This document shows, piece after piece, positions 8,281 through 15,700 of a stretch of 64,000 bases of DNA. Below the pieces are notes generated by a model that was given only the letters and a program-made list of their open reading frames with translations, was not told the origin of the DNA and did not search any database. Origin of the DNA: Bacteroidota bacterium (GTDB lineage: Bacteria; Bacteroidota; Ignavibacteria; UBA10030; SZUA-254); NCBI GenBank assembly GCA_020056225.1, contig JAGVIE010000030.1:62001-126000 (forward strand), written 5' to 3'. Each line of letters starts with the position of its first letter. Position 1 is the stretch's first letter. A program made the position numbers and the translations under genes.

Positions 8281-9379
8281 GCGTTCTCTCCGAATTTTCT
8301 ATTCGTGTACCGCTATCTATGTAAACGATGTGCGCTTTTCCACCGGCTCGATTTATGGCTTCAGCGACAGATTCCGAATTATCCGGTGAATAAGCAAACA
8401 TGCAGCCGCCGCCTCCGGAGCCGTTGATTTTTCCGCCGTAAGCGCCGGCATTCATAGCGGCATCGAGCATTCGGTTTATTTTCGGAGTGGAGATTTTCAG
8501 AATGTCACGGAGGATCGATTGATGCTGGTTTAATAATTCACCGATTTTATGGTCGTCAAATTTAGGATGTACGAACAACTTGATTGCTTCGCCGGTGATA
8601 TCGCGATTATGGATTGTGCCTAAAAGTAAGTCGCGCTGTTCATTATCTAAGTTCCTGAGATACCAATCGATGTTAGCAAGAGAAATTGTATGCAGGGAAA
8701 ATCCCCGGTGATTGCGGGTGATCTGCTTAACGATATCCAGCACCCGGTTCTTCACATGTGAAAGAACGAGTTTAGTATTTTTCTGTTCTAAAGAATTTCC
8801 AAGCACGAATGATTTCAGTTGAGACGGAAGCCGCTGGATCGCATGCTTAGGAAAAAATTCAACAAAGAGCGCCCCGCCCAAAGAAGTGGAATATTGATCC
8901 ATCATTCCGCCCGGCTCACCGAATTCCAATACTTCGGCTTGATGGGCGAGGCGGGCAATTTCTTCTGGTGATAATTCTTTATTTTGATCACTCATTCTTG
9001 CGAGAAAATTTATCCAGCCGACAACAAGCGCAGAAGAGCTTGAAGTTCCGGAATTAAGAGGAATTGTTCCTTGAATTATGCAATCGAATCCTAGTGAGAA
9101 CGTGAATCCGGCGCGGCGCATAATATTCATTGCGCTTCTGAGATAATCACGTTCAGTACGATAGGCAAGTGAACCGTCAAGAGAAAATTCGTCGCTGGTG
9201 CCTATATCCGGTAATTCAATATGTACGATCGAATCTTTCCTGTGGCTACCACTCACTGTGATTCGAAGCGAGATAGCGCATGAGATTACCGGGAGATTCA
9301 GATAATCCTGATGCTCTCCAAACAGACAAATCCTGCCTGGGGTAGAAATTTTTATTCCATTTATGATTGAGCTTTTCAA
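8273..9379 (-). CDS. GHMP-family sugar kinase, galactokinase-like
   Basis: A 368-residue GHMP kinase. Residues 14-25 read PGRICLFGEHQD, very close to the galactokinase signature GRxNLIGEHTDY; the phosphate-binding loop is PLNSGTSSSSALV; and the C-terminal motif INGSGGGGCMFAYS is the third GHMP motif. The start is TTG at 9379: an in-frame stop lies six codons upstream and no closer ATG precedes the first motif. It is the first gene of the minus-strand operon and overlaps the nucleotidyltransferase gene. It probably phosphorylates an anomeric hydroxyl of galactose or a related sugar. Heptose or fucose kinases of this family are alternatives. Confidence 0.85.
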   Translation of the reverse strand: MKSSIINGIKISTPGRICLFGEHQDYLNLPVISCAISLRITVSGSHRKDSIVHIELPDIGTSDEFSLDGSLAYRTERDYLRSAMNIMRRAGFTFSLGFDCIIQGTIPLNSGTSSSSALVVGWINFLARMSDQNKELSPEEIARLAHQAEVLEFGEPGGMMDQYSTSLGGALFVEFFPKHAIQRLPSQLKSFVLGNSLEQKNTKLVLSHVKNRVLDIVKQITRNHRGFSLHTISLANIDWYLRNLDNEQRDLLLGTIHNRDITGEAIKLFVHPKFDDHKIGELLNQHQSILRDILKISTPKINRMLDAAMNAGAYGGKINGSGGGGCMFAYSPDNSESVAEAINRAGGKAHIVYIDSGTRIENSERTHE

Positions 9380-9472
9380 CTTCGTATTAATTCGTTACAA
9401 TCCATTCATGATGCCAAGCAAGATGACACCGGAAACAATCGATTACATCTGAACGAACTGCGTAAAAATTTA

Positions 9473-9500
9473 TTGACGTTGTCTTGGTTCTAAATATAAC
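9473..9500 (+). promoter_or_regulatory. putative promoter of the corrinoid methyl-transfer cassette
   Basis: TTGACG (9473-9478) and TATAAC (9495-9500) are 16 bases apart on the plus strand. Transcription would start near 9507, giving a leader of about 180 nt before the methyltransferase gene. I could not recognise a cobalamin or SAM riboswitch in this leader. The rest of the 308-base gap 9380-9687 shows nothing else clear. Confidence 0.45.
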
Positions 9501-9687
9501 TTATAATAATGAATCTCACCAATTGTTTTTTTGATGAAACGATACTTCAAAATTATGCAGGAAAGCCTGTTTTTCAGCTAAAACGGTATTTTTTGATCCA
9601 TTTGTTAAAAGAGAAATTAATTATTCAGATATTATTCAGGCATTCAGAAAAAATACCCGCGAAGATTTTAGACGAAAGGAATTTATT

Positions 9688-11145
9688 GTGAGACCTGCTA
9701 TCAGATTTCTTGGAGATGAATTGATCGAGAGAATTGTTTCCGAGGGAAGACATATAATGTGCAAACTTGGTATTGAGATCCACAACGATACCATGCTGTC
9801 GTTGCTTGTAGATCATGGGGTAGCAATCGATAAAAATACTAACCGCGTTTTCTTCAATCAATCGATTATTGACAAAGCTCTCGTTTCCGCGCCGCGCTCT
9901 TTTAAACTTTATGATGTTTTAGAAAAGCAGGCTGTCGATCTATCGGGATTCAACGTAAACTATACGCCCGGCTCCGCCGCTATATATATACTAGACGGTA
10001 AAACGAATAACATCAGAAGACCATTGGCGAACGATTACACACAGTATGTTAAGCTTATGTGTAAAATGAACAACATCGCATCACAATCCACCGCGATGGT
10101 ACCAGCCGATGTTCACGAAAAGATATCCGACAGTTATAGATTATATCTCAGTCTTCTATTCTGTGAGAAACCTGTCGTGACCGGAGCTTTCACGATTGAA
10201 GCGTTTGAGGTGATGAAAAATTTACAGGTTGCCATTCGCGGTTCTATCGAAAACCTGGCTGCCAAACCGCTCACAATTTTCTCATGTTGTCCAACTTCGC
10301 CGCTTAAATGGAGTGATGTTACATCCCAAAACCTGATCGACTGTGCAAAATATTCAATACCCGTCGAATATATTTCAATGCCGCTTTCCGGTTTCATGTC
10401 GCCGGTGACCCTTGTTGGCACACTCATTCAGCATACGGCGGAAACACTCAGCGGGTTAGTGATGAGCCAGATCGTTAACCCCGGAACACCGATTCTATAC
10501 GGCGGATCACCTGCTTTTTTCGATGTCAGATATGAAACGACACCAATGGGTTCCATCTCGACCATGATGATCGATTGTGCATACAACGAAATTGGGAAAT
10601 ACCTCGGATTACCCACTCAAGCCTACATCGGTCTAAGCGATGCTAAACACCTCGACGCACAGGCTGGTCTTGAATCATCGATGGGCGCAACACTCGCGGC
10701 GCTTGCCGGCATCAATAACATCTCCGGTCCCGGCATGCTCGACTTTGAAAGCTGTTTCAGTCTAGAAAAGTTGGTGGTGGACAATGAAATATGCGGCATG
10801 ACCCTCCAAATGATTAAGGGAATTGAACCTAAAGAAGATTTTCCGTCGCAACCGATTTTCGAAGAACTGTTAAAGGAAAAACACCTGCTGATATCGGACC
10901 ACACTTTAAAATATCTCAAGGGCGAAGAATATTATCCTGGAAAAGTTCTAAGCAGGGCGAACAGGTCTAGATGGGAAGAGGAGGGAAGTACAACAATTAG
11001 TGAGCGGGCGGCTAATGAAATAGACAAGATGATTAAGCAATGGCACCCGACACTTCTTGGAGATGATATTAAAAAGGAATTAACCCAATTGATGGAAAAG
11101 GAAGCTCAGAAATACGGGATGTCGAAATTACCGCAGATAAATTGA
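9688..11145 (+). CDS. MttB-superfamily corrinoid-dependent methyltransferase (non-pyrrolysine)
   Basis: A 485-residue member of the trimethylamine methyltransferase (MttB) superfamily. These proteins move a methyl group from a quaternary or tertiary amine to the cobalt of a corrinoid protein. Family features are the opening RFLGDELIERIV, the central GGSPAFFDVRYETTPMGS, and the tail with RANRSRWEEEGS. There is no in-frame amber codon, so it is of the non-pyrrolysine type, like the glycine betaine methyltransferases; the actual methyl donor is unknown. Start is GTG at 9688 behind AAAGGA (9675-9680). The stop overlaps the next ATG (TGATG), so the two genes are coupled. It heads a four-gene cassette ending with a homocysteine methyltransferase. 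Confidence 0.9.
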   Translation: MRPAIRFLGDELIERIVSEGRHIMCKLGIEIHNDTMLSLLVDHGVAIDKNTNRVFFNQSIIDKALVSAPRSFKLYDVLEKQAVDLSGFNVNYTPGSAAIYILDGKTNNIRRPLANDYTQYVKLMCKMNNIASQSTAMVPADVHEKISDSYRLYLSLLFCEKPVVTGAFTIEAFEVMKNLQVAIRGSIENLAAKPLTIFSCCPTSPLKWSDVTSQNLIDCAKYSIPVEYISMPLSGFMSPVTLVGTLIQHTAETLSGLVMSQIVNPGTPILYGGSPAFFDVRYETTPMGSISTMMIDCAYNEIGKYLGLPTQAYIGLSDAKHLDAQAGLESSMGATLAALAGINNISGPGMLDFESCFSLEKLVVDNEICGMTLQMIKGIEPKEDFPSQPIFEELLKEKHLLISDHTLKYLKGEEYYPGKVLSRANRSRWEEEGSTTISERAANEIDKMIKQWHPTLLGDDIKKELTQLMEKEAQKYGMSKLPQIN

Positions 11146-11858
11146 TGCGAAAGATTTTCAATATTTCCGTTGATGAAGTTATCCCGCCGATCGGATCAGT
11201 TTTAGCGGCTCAGGGTATTCCACTGCATTTAAAACCGGATGAGCGCACATTGCATCTTGCCGAAGAAGCGATCTTGCTCTTTCGACGATACGCACAGCCG
11301 ACAGGAATTGTTATGGAAATTTCCAGAGACGATTTCGACGTTATCTACGTCGGTGATGGTAAAAATGCGACAGATTCTCCAGTCGAACCTATTTATAAAT
11401 TATCCGATGATCTTGCCCTCTTTGCAATAACCATTGATGAGAGTATTTGCGCCGAGATTTCTAAACTGTTCGAGAGAAATGACTTCGCTCTCGGTTCCAT
11501 GTTAGATGCGGCGGCATCGGAAGGCGCAGAGTTAACGGCTCAATGGATTGAAAATTTCTACGGGAAGCATTTGGTGAAAATCGGCCGTTTTAATAATAAA
11601 AATGATATTTTACGTTTCAGCCCGGGGTACTGTGGATGGCATATGAGCGCTCAAAAAAAAATATTTAAGACACTTCGCCCTGAAGATATCGATATTGAAC
11701 TGAACTCGAGTTTTCTTATGAAACCTTTAAAATCTATCAGCGGTATTATCATCTCCGGTCAAAAAGAAATTTTTGAATTCGATGACACATTTTCATTCTG
11801 CAAAGATTGTACAACTCATACGTGTAGAGATAGAATTAAGGCGGCGATAGATAGATAA
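11145..11858 (+). CDS. stand-alone MetH-type activation-domain protein (B12 reactivation)
   Basis: A 237-residue protein resembling the SAM-binding activation domain at the C-terminus of cobalamin-dependent methionine synthase, here as a separate polypeptide. The key loop reads RFSPGYCGWHMS where full MetH proteins have [16 protein letters not shown] sequences. The extreme C-terminus has a CxxCxxxxC arrangement (CKDCTTHTCRDR), absent from classical MetH and possibly metal-binding. In MetH this domain methylates oxidised cob(II)alamin back into the cycle using SAM and an electron donor, so here it probably repairs the corrinoid protein encoded next. The ATG at 11145 overlaps the previous stop; a TTG at 11142 is a possible but less likely start. 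Confidence 0.82.
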   Translation: MRKIFNISVDEVIPPIGSVLAAQGIPLHLKPDERTLHLAEEAILLFRRYAQPTGIVMEISRDDFDVIYVGDGKNATDSPVEPIYKLSDDLALFAITIDESICAEISKLFERNDFALGSMLDAAASEGAELTAQWIENFYGKHLVKIGRFNNKNDILRFSPGYCGWHMSAQKKIFKTLRPEDIDIELNSSFLMKPLKSISGIIISGQKEIFEFDDTFSFCKDCTTHTCRDRIKAAIDR

Positions 11859-11924
11859 TTTAAGATTTAGAATTCATGCAACACGAAACATAATACTTGA
11901 AACGGTAAAGACTTTGGAGTCAAT

Positions 11925-12563
11925 ATGACTGTTATACAAGAACTTTCTGAACAACTTCAGCAAGGCAACCCGAAGAATGTTGCCGAACTCACCCGGCAAG
12001 CAATCAATGAAAACATTGATATTAAAACGATACTCGATAAGGGCCTCATTGCCGGCATGTCAGTTATCGGAGAAAAATTCAAGGCGCATGAAATTTTCCT
12101 GCCCCATGTTCTTCTTGCGGCAAAAGCAATGTATGCGGGAATGGATTTGCTGAAACCGCTGCTTCTTAAAGAAGGAATTCCGACAAGAGGAAAAGTTATA
12201 ATTGGATCCGTTCAGGGCGATCTGCATGACATTGGAAAAAATCTTGTCGCAATTATGCTCAAAGGCGCAGGCTTCGAGGTTATTGATTTGGGCAATGATG
12301 TTTCTCCGGAAAAGTTTCTCGACACAGCAGAAAAAGAAAATGCGGGTGTTGTTGGAATGTCAGCTCTCCTTACCACGACAATGCCGGTGATGAAGAAAGT
12401 GATTGATCTTGCGCGCGCGCGCGGACTATACGGCAAAAAAAGATTTATTGTCGGAGGTGCACCGCTCTCATCGGAGTATGCAAAAGAAATCGGTGCCGAC
12501 GCGTATTGTTTCGATGGTGTCAGCGCAGTCGAAACGGTTAAACGTTTTGCGGGAATATTCTGA
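11925..12563 (+). CDS. corrinoid (B12-binding) methyl-carrier protein
   Basis: A 212-residue corrinoid protein of the MtbC/MttC/MetH-B12 type. Residues 1-85 form the helical cap domain and residues 88-212 the Rossmann-like cobalamin-binding domain. The lower-ligand motif DxHxxG is seen as GDLHDIGKN, with the cobalt-ligating His101. It would carry the methyl group between the MttB-family enzyme and the homocysteine methyltransferase. A GGAG site precedes the ATG, 66 bases after the activation-protein gene, and its stop overlaps the start of the next gene by one base. Confidence 0.92.
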   Translation: MTVIQELSEQLQQGNPKNVAELTRQAINENIDIKTILDKGLIAGMSVIGEKFKAHEIFLPHVLLAAKAMYAGMDLLKPLLLKEGIPTRGKVIIGSVQGDLHDIGKNLVAIMLKGAGFEVIDLGNDVSPEKFLDTAEKENAGVVGMSALLTTTMPVMKKVIDLARARGLYGKKRFIVGGAPLSSEYAKEIGADAYCFDGVSAVETVKRFAGIF

Positions 12564-13462
12564 TGCAGTCATTAGCCGAACGTTTGACACAACCCGGAGT
12601 ACTCATTGCCGATGGTGCAATAGGCACAATGCTTTTCAAGTGTGGATTGATCGCGGGCGAATGTCCTGAAAAAATAAATCTCGATCGATCAGAAATCCTG
12701 GAAGAAATTGCCCTGCTTTACTTTCATGCGGGAGCCGAGATTGTTCAGACGAACACCTTTGGCGGCTCGCCGCTCAAGCTAGCCATGTACTCACTTGACA
12801 ATAAGACGGAAGAAATAAATGCCAGGGCAGTGCAAGCAGTAAGGAAAATCGTTAGAGATGAAGCTTATATCTCGGCTTCATGTGGTCCTACGGGAAAATT
12901 ATTGGAACCGTTCGGAGATACGAAACCCGAACAAATTTTTGAAACATATCGACGGCAAATGAAAACGCTTCTCGCGGAAGGTGTTGATATGATTTGCATA
13001 GAGACAATGACCGACATCGCGGAAGCTGTACTAGCAGTCAAGGCGGCGCGATCCATTTCATCAATGATACCTGTTTGCGCTACAATGACGTTCGATCCTA
13101 CACCGAGAGGATTTTATACTATCATGGGTTCAACAATCGAACAGGCAGCAAGTGAACTTAATAATGCCGGCGCTGACATTATCGGTTCTAATTGTGGTAA
13201 CGGTATTATGAATATGGTTACTATAGCGAAAGAATTTAAAAAACACACAACACTTCCCATAATCATTCAATCAAATGCGGGGATACCGATTTTGAAGGAT
13301 GGCGTCTCGATATATCCCGAAACTCCCGAGTATATGACGGAACAAAGTCGTGAACTAATTGACATCGATATTAAAATTCTTGGGGGGTGTTGCGGAACAA
13401 CTCCGGCTCACATCGAAGCATTCAAAAAAATTCTCAGAGAGAATTCTGCAAAAACTTACTGA
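12563..13462 (+). CDS. homocysteine S-methyltransferase (MetH N-terminal module type)
   Basis: A 299-residue barrel protein equivalent to the homocysteine-binding module of MetH and to betaine-homocysteine methyltransferases. The zinc ligands are Cys211 in GSNCGNG and the pair Cys276-Cys277 in [10 protein letters not shown]. No folate or B12 domain is attached, so the methyl donor must come from another protein; the corrinoid protein just upstream (genes overlap, TGATG) is the obvious partner. The inferred reaction is methyl-cob(III)alamin protein plus homocysteine giving methionine. The cassette ends here, and the next gene has its own promoter. Confidence 0.9.
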   Translation: MQSLAERLTQPGVLIADGAIGTMLFKCGLIAGECPEKINLDRSEILEEIALLYFHAGAEIVQTNTFGGSPLKLAMYSLDNKTEEINARAVQAVRKIVRDEAYISASCGPTGKLLEPFGDTKPEQIFETYRRQMKTLLAEGVDMICIETMTDIAEAVLAVKAARSISSMIPVCATMTFDPTPRGFYTIMGSTIEQAASELNNAGADIIGSNCGNGIMNMVTIAKEFKKHTTLPIIIQSNAGIPILKDGVSIYPETPEYMTEQSRELIDIDIKILGGCCGTTPAHIEAFKKILRENSAKTY

Positions 13463-13740
13463 TAAACCTTTCTTTCACCTACATCTTTTTTCTCTTCGGT
13501 CAGAAATGTCCATGATTTTTGATAAAGCTACACCCGTTTGATATAATTTTGAATGAAGCAGATAAATCGTTTACACTATCAAACCTACTATGGGTGGAGA
13601 AATCTGTAAAAAATCAAGGAAAGAACGCCACACGCCATCAAATCATACCCTATAAAAACAGTGAATATTGAAGAAATTTAAGGTTTCTCTGTTGAAAAAA
13701 TTTCCCCACCGATAAATCCTTGATTATTTTGTGAATTAAC

Positions 13741-13768
13741 TTGACTTTCAATGAAAAATCCCTAAATT
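13741..13768 (+). promoter_or_regulatory. putative promoter of the dcw cluster (PmraZ)
   Basis: TTGACT (13741-13746) and TAAATT (13763-13768) with a 16-base spacer, just upstream of the MraZ boxes. Transcription would start near 13775, about 60 bases before mraZ. The remaining part of the 375-base gap after 13462 shows only the additional TGGG-type motifs described separately. Confidence 0.6.
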
Positions 13769-13778
13769 TAAACTTCAC

Positions 13779-13808
13779 GTGGGGAAAAGTGGGGAATATT
13801 GGAATCAA
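13779..13808 (+). promoter_or_regulatory. MraZ operator, tandem GTGGGGA boxes
   Basis: Three 10-bp steps lie directly after the promoter: GTGGGGAAAA (13779-13788), GTGGGGAATA (13789-13798) and a degenerate TTGGAATCAA (13799-13808). MraZ is known to bind TGGGN repeats with 10-bp spacing upstream of its own gene, so this is the expected autoregulatory site. A further copy on the other strand (13701-13710) and TGGGTGGAGA at 13591-13600 may be extra boxes. Confidence 0.7.
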
Positions 13809-13837
13809 GTTTTTAAGGTTTTTTGAAAGAATTTAAA

Positions 13838-14278
13838 ATGTCATCTTTTAAGGGTTCATACACATATTCAGTCGACGATAAAGGCAGGGTAAGTCTTCCT
13901 GCAAAGATGCGCAAGTGTGTCTCTCCTGAAGCTAATGTTACATTCATCATTACGCGCGGTTTTGAAAAATGTTTATTCGTTTATCCAAATGATGAGTGGG
14001 GTAAGATAGAGGCAAATCTACGCAGTTTATCTTCGTACGACCCGGAACATAGAAGATTTGTTCGCACGTTTCTAGAACCTGCGGTTGAATCACAGTTTGA
14101 TGTGCAATTTCGTCTTTCAATTCCCCAGGAACTTCGAGAGTATGCCAACATTCAAGGAGAAGTAAGGATTATTGGGGCACTTGAAAGAATTGAACTGTGG
14201 AATCCCCAAATGTATGAAGAGTACAAGAGCAATCAATCGGAGTCGTATGAAACGATTGCAGCAAAAGTAATGCGATGA
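13838..14278 (+). CDS. mraZ: MraZ, transcriptional regulator of the dcw cluster
   Basis: First gene of the division and cell-wall cluster. The 146-residue protein contains two AbrB-like SpoVT/MraZ half-domains, each with a DxxxR motif: DDKGRVSLPAK near the N-terminus and DVQFRLSIPQEL in the second half. MraZ forms rings and represses its own operon by binding the GTGGGG repeats seen just upstream. A TTG at 13823 would add five residues, but the ATG at 13838, after GAAAG, gives the usual start MSSFKGSYTYSVDDKG. The next gene, rsmH, begins about 46 bases downstream, as in most dcw clusters. Confidence 0.95.
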   Translation: MSSFKGSYTYSVDDKGRVSLPAKMRKCVSPEANVTFIITRGFEKCLFVYPNDEWGKIEANLRSLSSYDPEHRRFVRTFLEPAVESQFDVQFRLSIPQELREYANIQGEVRIIGALERIELWNPQMYEEYKSNQSESYETIAAKVMR

Positions 14279-14324
14279 CTCGACGATTACTAATTGTTCT
14301 TTGCGGTTAAAAGATGTTGTCCGG

Positions 14325-15254
14325 ATGGACATTTTTTATCATACCCCGGTCCTTGTTGATGCAGTCACGCGCTATCTTTCAGTTAATCCAGACGGTATCT
14401 ATGTTGACGGTACGCTTGGCGGCGGTGGACATGCAGAGTCGATTCTGACAAATATTTCCCCAAAGGGGAAACTTATCGGGTTCGACATGGACATTGAAGC
14501 GATAACATTTTCAAAAACCCGACTGGGAAAATATAAAGATAAAATTCTATTTATCCATGGTAACTTTTCGAACATCAAACAACATTTAAATAACCTTGGA
14601 GTTGATAGCATCGATGGGTTATTATTGGATTTAGGATTATCATCTCATCAGATTGACGATGCACTACGTGGCTTTAGCTTTAGAGAAGGTAATCGAATTG
14701 ATATGAGAATGGATCGGGAACAACAAATCGATGGATGGAAAGTGATTAACACATACGATCAAAACCGGTTAACCGACATATTTTGGAAATTCGGCGAAGA
14801 AAGAAATTCCCGCCGGATTGCGAAACATATAATCGAAAGGCGAGATAAAAGACAGATCGAAAGCACTGAAGATCTGGCAGAAATAATATCTTCATCGACT
14901 GGAAAACAATATTTAAATAAAACCTTGGCTCGAATATTCCAGGCGGTTCGAATTGAAGTGAACAATGAGCTTGAAAACCTCCGCAAGGCGTTAAAGGATT
15001 CGATAGAATTGTTGCGAACGGGAGGAAAAATAGCAGTTATTTCATACCACAGTCTGGAAGACAGGATTGTGAAGGATTTTTTTAAAGAAGAATCAAGGTC
15101 AGTTATCAGTTCAGGAAATAAATATATTCCGGATATACAAAGAAATGCATTATTAAAAGTACTAACTAAGAAACCGATAATCCCTTCCGAGGAAGAGATC
15201 GTCGTTAATCCGCGTGCAAGAAGCGCAAAATTGAGAGTCGCTGAACGGCTATAG
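14325..15254 (+). CDS. rsmH: 16S rRNA (cytosine1402-N4)-methyltransferase RsmH (MraW)
   Basis: SAM-dependent methyltransferase acting on C1402 of 16S rRNA in the ribosomal P site. About 309 residues from the ATG at 14325, where the conserved start YHTPVL follows almost at once; a TTG at 14301 would add eight residues that do not match the family. Motifs: VDGTLGGGGHAESIL (SAM loop), LLLDLGLSSHQID, RIDMRMD, and the C-terminal ISYHSLEDRIVKDFF. The gene lies between mraZ and ftsL, its conserved position. The Shine-Dalgarno sequence is weak. Confidence 0.95.
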   Translation: MDIFYHTPVLVDAVTRYLSVNPDGIYVDGTLGGGGHAESILTNISPKGKLIGFDMDIEAITFSKTRLGKYKDKILFIHGNFSNIKQHLNNLGVDSIDGLLLDLGLSSHQIDDALRGFSFREGNRIDMRMDREQQIDGWKVINTYDQNRLTDIFWKFGEERNSRRIAKHIIERRDKRQIESTEDLAEIISSSTGKQYLNKTLARIFQAVRIEVNNELENLRKALKDSIELLRTGGKIAVISYHSLEDRIVKDFFKEESRSVISSGNKYIPDIQRNALLKVLTKKPIIPSEEEIVVNPRARSAKLRVAERL

Positions 15255-15256
15255 TC

Positions 15257-15688
15257 ATGGCTAAATTAATATCTCCCAAAATAGAAGATACCCCAAGTCC
15301 AGAACTTACGGAAAAGAGATATGTCTATAATGGTGAAGCTTCTGATGGAAAAGTAGAAGTTACCCAGAAGGGAAATCGTCCGGTAAGGTCGAGAAAACGT
15401 TCACCGTTTTATATAATCGGAACTCTATTTTTGGCGTCCGTTTTGATTGTGTTTTACATCTGGAATAAAATATGCGTGAACCGTCTCGTTGTTGAAGTGA
15501 ATGATTTCCGCAACCAGCATGAAAAGATCTTGAATGCAAATGAATTTTTGAATGCTGAAATAAATAAGAAATCGAGCTTGGAACGTATCGTTAAAATTTC
15601 GACGGAACAGTTGGGACTTATCGCCCCCAAAGAACAGCCCGTTTGGTTCGATGTGGACTTAAGCCGCGCAGAGATTATTGGAGAATAA
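15257..15688 (+). CDS. ftsL: FtsL-like division protein
   Basis: A 143-residue bitopic membrane protein: about 48 cytoplasmic residues rich in charge, one membrane segment (51-69, FYIIGTLFLASVLIVFYIW), and a periplasmic coiled-coil stretch (about 75-120). FtsL sequences are poorly conserved, so the name rests on topology, size and position between rsmH and ftsI, two bases after the rsmH stop. FtsL links FtsQ/FtsB to the FtsWI synthase at the septum. The basic run RPVRSRKRS before the membrane segment fits the positive-inside rule. Confidence 0.8.
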   Translation: MAKLISPKIEDTPSPELTEKRYVYNGEASDGKVEVTQKGNRPVRSRKRSPFYIIGTLFLASVLIVFYIWNKICVNRLVVEVNDFRNQHEKILNANEFLNAEINKKSSLERIVKISTEQLGLIAPKEQPVWFDVDLSRAEIIGE

Positions 15689-15700
15689 GAAGAACAGCCC

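Noticed and set aside
9509..9691. A 60-codon frame ending with a four-base overlap with the MttB-family gene
   Set aside because: Its ATG lies only about two bases after the predicted transcription start, there is no Shine-Dalgarno sequence, and the peptide resembles nothing. A leader peptide is possible but unsupported.
9688..11145. A pyrrolysine-containing trimethylamine methyltransferase
   Set aside because: No in-frame amber codon interrupts the gene, so it belongs to the non-pyrrolysine branch of the family.
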